A stretch of 64,000 bases of DNA from Branchiostoma belcheri (lineage: Eukaryota; Chordata; Leptocardii; Amphioxiformes; Branchiostomatidae), in the NCBI RefSeq assembly GCF_001625305.1, contig NW_017803965.1:2730574-2794573 (forward strand), written 5' to 3'. Positions 57,622 through 64,000 of the stretch are shown here, in pieces. The translations under genes and the position numbers were made by a program. The first letter of the stretch is position 1. Each line of letters begins with the position of its first letter. Below the pieces are notes generated by a model, which did not search any database, was not told the origin of the DNA, and worked only from the letters and a program-made list of their open reading frames with translations.

Positions 57622-58730
57622 TGTTTTGGATGATTGCCAACTTTGTCACGGAGCACTTTGGCAACGCCCACAACTCCCTTCGCTGTATGGAACAAAACAA
57701 CATAATACCAAGGAGGTTTTTTCTTGATCATACAAATACATGTAGCATATTAAGTTTCAGTGGATCGCCGGTGTGCATATAAAGACTTATGTGAGAGTCA
57801 AATGCTAGTTTGGCCCACAGACCATTGTCACAAATCGTACTACAATGTAACGTTATATGTTTGCAATAGAAAAGGAGAAACGCACTCATTTAATACGACA
57901 ATGGTGGATGCATGTATCGTAGAAAATCCAACCAATTTGTGACGAAAAATGGTTGTCGTAGAATATTTTATATGTCATAGCCTTTCTCTAATCGTGCACG
58001 TGAGACAGCAGCTAGATCACACAACCGTATGATGTGACTTGAAACGGTGCAACAATGTATCAACACTGTCTCTTTGTCCATAACAAATAAGGAACTCTGT
58101 ACTGTATTAAATGCGTATGATGAGCAGGGCATGGCTATACATACACACCTTGCCTAATGCTTGAAACTACAACTGAAACCATTTTGCCAGTGGTGCATAG
58201 ACCAGGCAATACGAGTCAATGTAAAGATTACATCAACCCCTATCCCAAAATTTTTATATTTTGACCAAAACCTTTCAAAAACGCTTCACGATCCCAGGTT
58301 TGCAAGAAGCAACGTTGTCTGACAAGTATGGTACATGATGACTAAATCATGGTCAGCTTGAGACGAGAAGATGTACTTTTGTAGCACCGTAAACTAGTTA
58401 TACGGACACATCGTGTTATATATATAATTATATGGACTACGCATGCATGAGTGAATCAAAAACTCACCAAGAGATGGCGGAAGTACCGGCAGTATTAAAC
58501 AGGAAGAGCAGACCTGTAATCCCTGGAGTACCGAGAGTGATATGTAAACTTTAACCCTTGTCCTGCTGGAATTTTTAAAACAATATTTTTCAATAATTTC
58601 ATGTCTTAATTATGTCATAGACCCCTGACGTCTTTTGTCCTGCGGTGCCATAGTTACTTCCGCATTCGTTGCGTTTCGCTGCGGTGTGATGTGTTGCACG
58701 AGAAATACTCCAAATTGTACCTATATAGGT
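57622..58730. other. Upstream flank of the VioB-like gene
   Basis: Probable promoter and 5' UTR region. I see no coding exon on either strand. The open frames at 57760 and 58599 lack splice and family support. A TATA box cannot be assigned. Confidence 0.4.
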
Positions 58731-58734
58731 GGTA

Positions 58735-58760
58735 CCAAGGACATTATATAATGTCCTTGG
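58735..58760. repeat. Perfect 26-bp palindrome (CCAAGGACATTAT core)
   Basis: The left half ccaaggacattat is followed immediately by its exact inverse, ataatgtccttgg. Flanking GTAC motifs extend it imperfectly. Confidence 0.95.
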
Positions 58761-58955
58761 TGGTACTGAATGTGCAAAACAACAATTGTTGTGCTCCGCA
58801 GGACGATAGTACACAATGTACCGATACCAATTCTGCACTAGCAATACTAGTAAGCGCAGCGGCCGATCCCAACTAACACAAAAATCATGTGATTTGCCAC
58901 TTGAACTGTCTATACTTCCAACACTGTCGACCTCAGTATGTGCTGTACAGCGTAG

Positions 58956-59000
58956 CAAGGACATTATACGAGTACACTGCATACTAGTATAATGTCCTTG
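58956..59000. repeat. Hairpin with 14-bp perfect arms (CAAGGACATTATAC)
   Basis: Arms 58956-58969 and 58987-59000 are exact inverses around a 17-nt loop. Same core as the palindrome 200 bp to the left. A single partial copy, caaggacattcta, follows at about 59264. Confidence 0.95.
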
Positions 59001-59297
59001 AGCGTTGTTAAAACATACCTGTTCCTTGCCTGTAAGTAAAGTTCCAGCTTATAGTTCACGTTCCCCCCGAAAACTGATAGGTGCGAAAAACATCGATCGA
59101 ATACAACAGAGAAAGTTTCTCACCGATTCCAAGAGTGCTTTAAAATGTTGCTGATTTAGTAGTTGTTGAGGGGGTGGAAAAACCGGTCCGACCAAATCCC
59201 GAATGTCAAAATATGGAGCGCGCTGATTGGCTAAAAATGGACTGGATGCAAATCTCTTTGTGTACTCAAGGACATTCTAAAAAAAGCTTCTTGGGTC

Positions 59298-59814
59298 AAG
59301 CCTTGGTCACAACCCGCCGTACGTGCTTTTTGTCCGTACGTTTTTGGGAGGCTACGTCTGCTACGTTTTTTTCTGAAAACGTGGGGAAGGAGTGGCGTCG
59401 ACGCACGTCACTCGCACGGTTTCGCAAGGTGTAAGAGTGTGGTCTGCACGCCACGTCTGACCGTGAGCGGTTGCGTGCATCGTTCGTTCCGCAAGTGGTG
59501 AGTTGTACGTGCTTACAACGTACGATCTCTGTGCGATTGCAACTTTGCCGTAAGGAGGCCGTACTCACACGTGCGTCTTACGTACGGGGCACGCGCGTCG
59601 CCCGTACTCGCACGCACAGGTGGTGAATCCGTAGACCGCACGCAGAAAAAGTTTTACATGCACTTAAAGTTCTACGGCGTGTCTGCGTGCTCCCAAATCC
59701 GTAGGATTTCGTACGGAGGCGGTACTCACCACGCACGGAGGCCCTACGTTTGCCCACGTTTTTGCACGTAGACAGCACGCAGAAGCCACGTACGGCGGGT
59801 TGTGACCGAGGCTT
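59298..59814. mobile_element. MITE with 28-bp terminal inverted repeats and CpG-rich interior
   Basis: aagccttggtcacaacccgc at the left end continues to ccgtacgtg; the right end is its inverse with one mismatch in 28. The 517-bp interior is dense in CG and tacg/acgt motifs (cgtacg, gtacgg, cacgcac), unlike the A/T-rich flanks. No transposase frame. Confidence 0.85.
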
Positions 59815-60433
59815 AACCTTAACTCTGGCAACGTGTCCTGCTCTCAGTAGTAGACAACGCTGCGATGGAACGTAAGATTAGAGCGGTCACATCAGTCATA
59901 ACATAGACTTAGGACGGTTAGGACTTTGTCCTCTTTCGCCTGCAGCGGAAGCCAAGCTTTGAATCCACAGTTTGGCAAAATGTTACGCGATGAAACCGTT
60001 GAAGCTGCGTGGTGAAACTTCAGCCACGGGCTCAGGTGTAAGCAGATCTAGAGGAGCCGTCCTCTCTGCAGTTCCAATTAGAACTGCAAGATGTCGATGT
60101 GCAGAATTGGCCAGTTTATCCCCGGCTCCCAGCAAAAGTGTTTTAACGGTTTTACTCTAACTCTATAGTGAATATGTTATAATACGAATAGAGCCTCCTA
60201 TATACTGTGACTGCCTCAATCCACACGGGAATCTCTTATTGAAGTTCCGCCCTTGTGGCGAGGTTACTGGCGTTCCTTCTTATCCTTTGGATACTTTTAC
60301 AAAACTTAAGGTGCGCTTGTTCTAGTGGGGTATTATCATTTGAAACTAGCACTGCCCCTACAGTCATTTTGGCACAGTACATTTTTGCATTAAATAACTT
60401 ACACTGCAGAGACACTGAAGAGTAGTTTTCTCC

Positions 60434-60686
60434 TAGCCTCTACCAGGCTTCGGGAGGCGGCTGGAAAGAGTAGAAATCGGCCAAATAGAGAGATAACATG
60501 CCGGGGGAGTTGGTCTGCTGGAAGAGAATTAACAGTTTGCCGCCGCTCCTAGCAGACCAACTCCCCCGGCATGCTATCTCTCTATTTGGCCGATTTCTAC
60601 TCGGAGTCCAGCCGCCTCCCGAAGCCTGTTAGAGGCCAGCCGATTTCTACTCTTTCCAGACGCCTCCAGAAGCCTGGTAGAGGCTA
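60434..60686. mobile_element. Foldback MITE, CTCTACCAGGC family, best-preserved copy with a doubled right end
   Basis: Left arm: tagcctctaccaggcttcgg, gaggcggctgg, aaagagtagaaatcggcca, tgccgggggagttggtctgc. The right arm from about 60551 is its almost exact inverse through gcctcccgaagcctgttaga. A second, partial right end (tttctactctttccagacgc ... ggtagaggcta) follows, suggesting nested insertion or terminal duplication. Confidence 0.9.
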
Positions 60687-60704
60687 GTGTTCTCCCAGAG
60701 TTGT

Positions 60705-60985
60705 TTTTATACGGAATAACAATCACTGAAATAGAGGTGACTACTTCTAGGTCCTTGTCAAATAAACAAAATATAAAGTTGGTTAGTACTTGTCCTCTTT
60801 TATCAAAAATCATAATTTTCGTTTTCTTTAGGTTTATTGTTAGCTTCCACTTGTTGAAGTAGTGACCGAGAATGTTGATTGCGTTCTGTAGACCAGGTTG
60901 ACAAGATGACAACGTCATCGGTATAGAATAAGCTTGACACTTTGGATGGGTGAAGTATAGGAGCATCTAGGGTTATGAAACTCAT
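60705..60985 (-). pseudogene. Non-LTR retrotransposon reverse-transcriptase fragment, frameshifted
   Basis: One frame gives Ser-Leu-Phe-Tyr-Thr-Asp-Asp-Val-Val-Ile-Leu-Ser, the catalytic Tyr-x-Asp-Asp box (Thr for the usual Ala). A second frame continues GLQNAINILGHYFNKWKL and NLKKTKIMIF, the segment that normally follows it. The frame change and missing bases show it is dead. It resembles CR1/RTE-type LINE enzymes; the clade cannot be fixed. Confidence 0.75.
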
Positions 60986-62259
60986 CTATCACTGCATCCC
61001 TAACAATTCTTAACAAGTAATGTGCACTGTTGCATTGGAATTTCCCATAATACAAAAATGTACTGTTCACCTATTTAGCAGTGCAGGTTACAAAGAACTC
61101 AGACATCATATACACAAATTATGAACTGTTTAATCACAAGAATATTTCATTTCCATCCATAAGAATGTAGTCGCAATTATACTGTATTCACAATTTCACA
61201 CACAACCTAAAATCTATTCACAAGTAGATATTCAAAATACATAACAATTTAGTTACCTACATTTCTAAGTATGAATTCTTGACTTAAGACCTGATATTTT
61301 AGAATTCTACACCTTTCTCACATACATTATCATGATCACCAAATATAGTACAAAAACCATAACCATTCTATATGACATATTGACAGTTAGGACACTGCAA
61401 ACTTGCCTTGTCAAGAAACATATTAACCAACAAAATATACAATAGCTTCAATTGATAAAGCTTCTGATGGAAGAGACAATATTTCAAAATAAAAAGTGAT
61501 ACTTAAAAAAAAAAGGACTTGGCACAGCTGACATCTCAACATGACCAACGTAAAACTGTCGACTTTGAGACAATCATATAATAAGAATTACCATACCTAT
61601 GACAACATTGAAGTACAATTATTACACTATCTATTTTACACTACAGACACTTTCATATATACACACACGTCAGAATTCCAATATACAATATACTGTTACA
61701 TGTATGTATACATGTATGTACATTGATGAATGTTTAGACATCCAGGTAATAAGATATGTCTGAATAAAGCTGGATATGATTTTGGAAATGGTCAGACATC
61801 TGTACATGTGTAAAAGCTTTGAATTGCAGTCAAAATGGTCCAACTTAACCTTCTCCCTGCTGCCTAACTAGTGAACTAATGGAGAGTCTAGTCTAGTTGG
61901 TAGCCAGAGAGCTGTTTCAGTTTTCTGAGGGTTAAAACTCTATCAGAGGCACTGTTAGGTCAGCCTGGGGTATACTGATACCCTTGTTGAAATCCCCGAT
62001 GAGCAGACATTAGATTAGAGTGAGTTAGAAATGAGGACCTGCATGCTCTTTTTCGTAAGGTGTAATCAGGCCTTTTTTAGTCTTCATAATCCATAGGCAG
62101 CTGTCAAAAATCATCATAATTTGTAATCAGTACATAAGCTATAACGCGAAACTGTTCTTAATCAGTTCTGAGATGTAATTTGTAATCTGCAGTGAAATTT
62201 TGCGTAATTCATAATCACTAGACCCCCAATCCCCCCAAACAGGCCCTCATTAGAGTGAG
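60986..62259 (-). other. Probable 3' UTR and downstream flank of the NUDT9-type gene
   Basis: A markedly A/T-rich stretch with no repeat I recognise, directly after the stop codon. A 3' UTR is inferred. I see no clear AATAAA on the minus strand close to the stop; tttaat near 61125 (ATTAAA) is a possible signal. Confidence 0.4.
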
Positions 62260-62376
62260 TTAGAAATGTGCGTTATGAAAACCAGCCACATGTTTGAGGA
62301 TGGCCTGGTGACTTGCGAAGAGTGGTGAGCTCCCATCTACATCCTGCCATTGTACAGCACCCGCATCATCACCGGC
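62260..62376 (-). CDS. NUDT9-type domain, terminal exon
   Basis: Acceptor cctcag, then [20 protein letters not shown], Ala-Ser-His and a helix to Asn-Ala-His-Phe, TAA at 62262-62260. No Ser/Glu/Asp-rich tail as in human NUDT9. Confidence 0.93.
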   Translation of the reverse strand, partial: AGDDAGAVQWQDVDGSSPLFASHQAILKHVAGFHNAHF

Positions 62377-64000
62377 CTGAGGGGGGGACACGATGTGAGT
62401 AGCAGAGACACAAACAAAAACTACATGTATAAAAGTGACATTTGCAACGGAAATGCATGATGCTTACCATCACATGGTCTAGATGCCAACAGACTACTAC
62501 TCTGTTTATTCTTACTCAAACACATTCATATACATGATGGTGAGCAGCCCCTCCAAAGTTCCAGCTCTGTCCTGCTACATAATGTACTAGTAACCTGACA
62601 CCACTGGGTGTCAGTACAGTACTACATGTAGACAGAAGACAGAAACTACATGCAAGAGATGCAATATGTAGACTTGTACAATACCATTATAATTTATATA
62701 CACTTGACATCTTACTTCCAAAGCAGCAACATACAATTGCTTTGAACACAAATACATGGATATTACATGTTATCAAAATTGGTCAACCAAAAGATACACA
62801 AGTTACATTGGGTATAACTGAACAATGCCCCCTACCTGTAGGGTGAAGTTCTGCATGAGGTAACCCTCCTCATCATGATAGTTAATAGCTGTTGTCTCTA
62901 TCCAGGCATTGTCTGTGTTCCTGGGGTCATCTGAGTACCCTTTAAACACCTGTGGTTGGCAGACAAAGTCACAACAGTGATGATCAGACAGAGACAGTTT
63001 GAATCCTTACAGAAAGGAAAAGGGCTGTGAATTTTCTTCTAACACTTGCATACAGATGTTGGACACACACTATCAATTTGAATGGTCGATGTGAATTCTA
63101 CCATATTGAAAAATGGTACAATCCTGGATATCTGAATTGTGTACACGTCACCTACTGATGCTGCATTATTATCTCTTTACTCATGACTTTTTTTCTAATG
63201 TTGCTATCTGAGGGTACCTAGTGAAACTGACATCACACAACAGCCATTGATGTTATCACAGGTTCAGACAGTAATAAACTCAGAATACTCACAATTAAAA
63301 TGTTGTCTTCAACTGTCTCCAATACGAAAGATTTCAGAAACAAACAATTGACAATACCTCCTTGCCCTGCTGGAAGAGTTTGTCCAGTTTCTTGGACATG
63401 TCCTTCTTCTCTTGGTCTGTTTTGTCCAGTTTGCCCAGAGCCTCCTCACCAAACTCATTCTTCAGGGTCATGGTCAGGTTCTCCCCAGGCTCTACCATGC
63501 CCTGTACACAAACACAGTACCATGTTACCAAGTTACTTCTTTCTCACACTACACTTGGTGGCAGCAGTGGGATCCAAACCCAAGTCATATACATGTATAT
63601 GGGGCCTTAGAATAAAAGTTCACACTCCAGACTGGCTCTGGCCATGGCATGAACTCGTTACGCCAAGACCGTTATTCTAAGGCCCTGAACATCAGCACAC
63701 TACAACTGTATAAGACACACATTCTGGTGACCAGTCCTACCCCAGGAATGGCCCAAAGACCATTGTCTTTCCTCTGGATGGCCACAAATTCCAGCACATT
63801 CCGGTGGGTTTCACGATGGACCTCTTTGTTCCCAAACATGTCCTTCTTCCACCTGTAGTGGTAAAACACACGTAAAGGTAAAGGTGATGGTAAACATAAT
63901 TAAGACCCAATTCCCATAATGGTGATGTGTATATAGATGAGAAGAACAAGTGATTGTACTAACCTGGTAACAACAGGATCAGCAGCATGGTTGGGTCCAA
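62260..64000 (-). CDS. NUDT9-type ADP-ribose hydrolase domain (NUDT9 or TRPM2 C-terminus), partial (gene-level entry)
   Basis: Five exons on the minus strand are 64000-63964 (partial), 63852-63741, 63501-63358, 62949-62836 and 62376-62260, all in frame. The reading runs [36 protein letters not shown], the Nudix helix [52 protein letters not shown] and an ending Asn-Ala-His-Phe. The order and spacing match human NUDT9, which hydrolyses ADP-ribose to AMP and ribose 5-phosphate. The same fold is the C-terminal domain of TRPM2 channels, and the short ending resembles that version. Exons beyond the right edge are needed to decide. Confidence 0.92.
62836..62949 (-). CDS. NUDT9-type domain, [10 protein letters not shown] exon
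   Basis: A 114-bp exon encoding [16 protein letters not shown], then Ile-Glu-Thr and the Asn-Tyr-His-Asp block. The [10 protein letters not shown] stretch is diagnostic of NUDT9 and TRPM2. Confidence 0.95.
63358..63501 (-). CDS. NUDT9-type domain, Nudix-box exon
   Basis: A 144-bp exon, phase 0 on both sides. The Nudix box reads GMVEPGE, then seven residues, then Asn-Glu-Phe-Gly-Glu-Glu. The three catalytic glutamates are kept, but the usual Arg of the Arg-Glu-x-x-Glu-Glu signature is Asn. The exon continues with a Lys-rich coil, as in NUDT9. Confidence 0.95.
63741..63852 (-). CDS. NUDT9-type domain, exon before the Nudix box
   Basis: A 112-bp exon giving (R)[17 protein letters not shown] then [20 protein letters not shown]. 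Acceptor ctacag, donor gtagga, ending in phase 0 directly before the Nudix helix. Confidence 0.93.
63964..64000 (-). CDS. NUDT9-type domain, exon with GPNHAADP motif (partial)
   Basis: Encodes [11 protein letters not shown] and two bases of Arg before the donor gttagt. This motif lies just ahead of the Nudix core in NUDT9. The 5' part is outside the window. Confidence 0.9.

Overview
The window looks like genomic DNA of an invertebrate chordate, most likely an amphioxus (Branchiostoma). This rests on three things. A vertebrate-type clade A fibrillar collagen gene is split into 54/108/99-bp Gly-X-Y exons. An intron-rich NUDT9-type domain is present. The intergenic DNA is packed with small inverted-repeat elements and a tRNA-derived SINE. 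All supportable genes lie on the minus strand, and all were read from splice sites and reading frame only.

Left part (589-20967): the 5' half of a fibrillar collagen. The signal-peptide exon (20880-20967) is separated by a 13.4-kb, repeat-filled intron from the VWC exon (7256-7477). A 14-bp microexon, four N-propeptide exons, two tandem 75-bp N-telopeptide exons and five main-helix exons follow. The gene runs off the left edge. The two telopeptide exons are 44 bp apart, have the same phase and carry the same cross-link lysine. They look like mutually exclusive exons.

Middle (21-53 kb): mostly intergenic and repetitive. It holds foldback MITE families, a SINE, minisatellites and microsatellites. 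The only gene I can support is a new two-exon gene (42336-43030) encoding an unrecognised basic protein of about 82 residues.

Right-centre (53365-57621): a four-exon gene for a secreted protein of about 1000 residues with a VioB/RebD-type ferritin-like domain. In bacteria this family couples amino-acid-derived imines in violacein and indolocarbazole synthesis. In a chordate it is unexpected. About 88% of the coding sequence is one intronless exon, and a 1-nt frame disruption lies near the C-terminus.

Right edge (62260-64000): the last five exons visible of a NUDT9-type ADP-ribose hydrolase domain, either a stand-alone NUDT9 or the C-terminal NUDT9-H of a TRPM2-like channel. The gene continues past the right edge. 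Between it and the VioB-like gene are several non-autonomous DNA transposons, perfect palindromes and a broken reverse-transcriptase fragment.

The genes show no sign of working as a pathway. This is ordinary eukaryotic gene order with independent transcription units.
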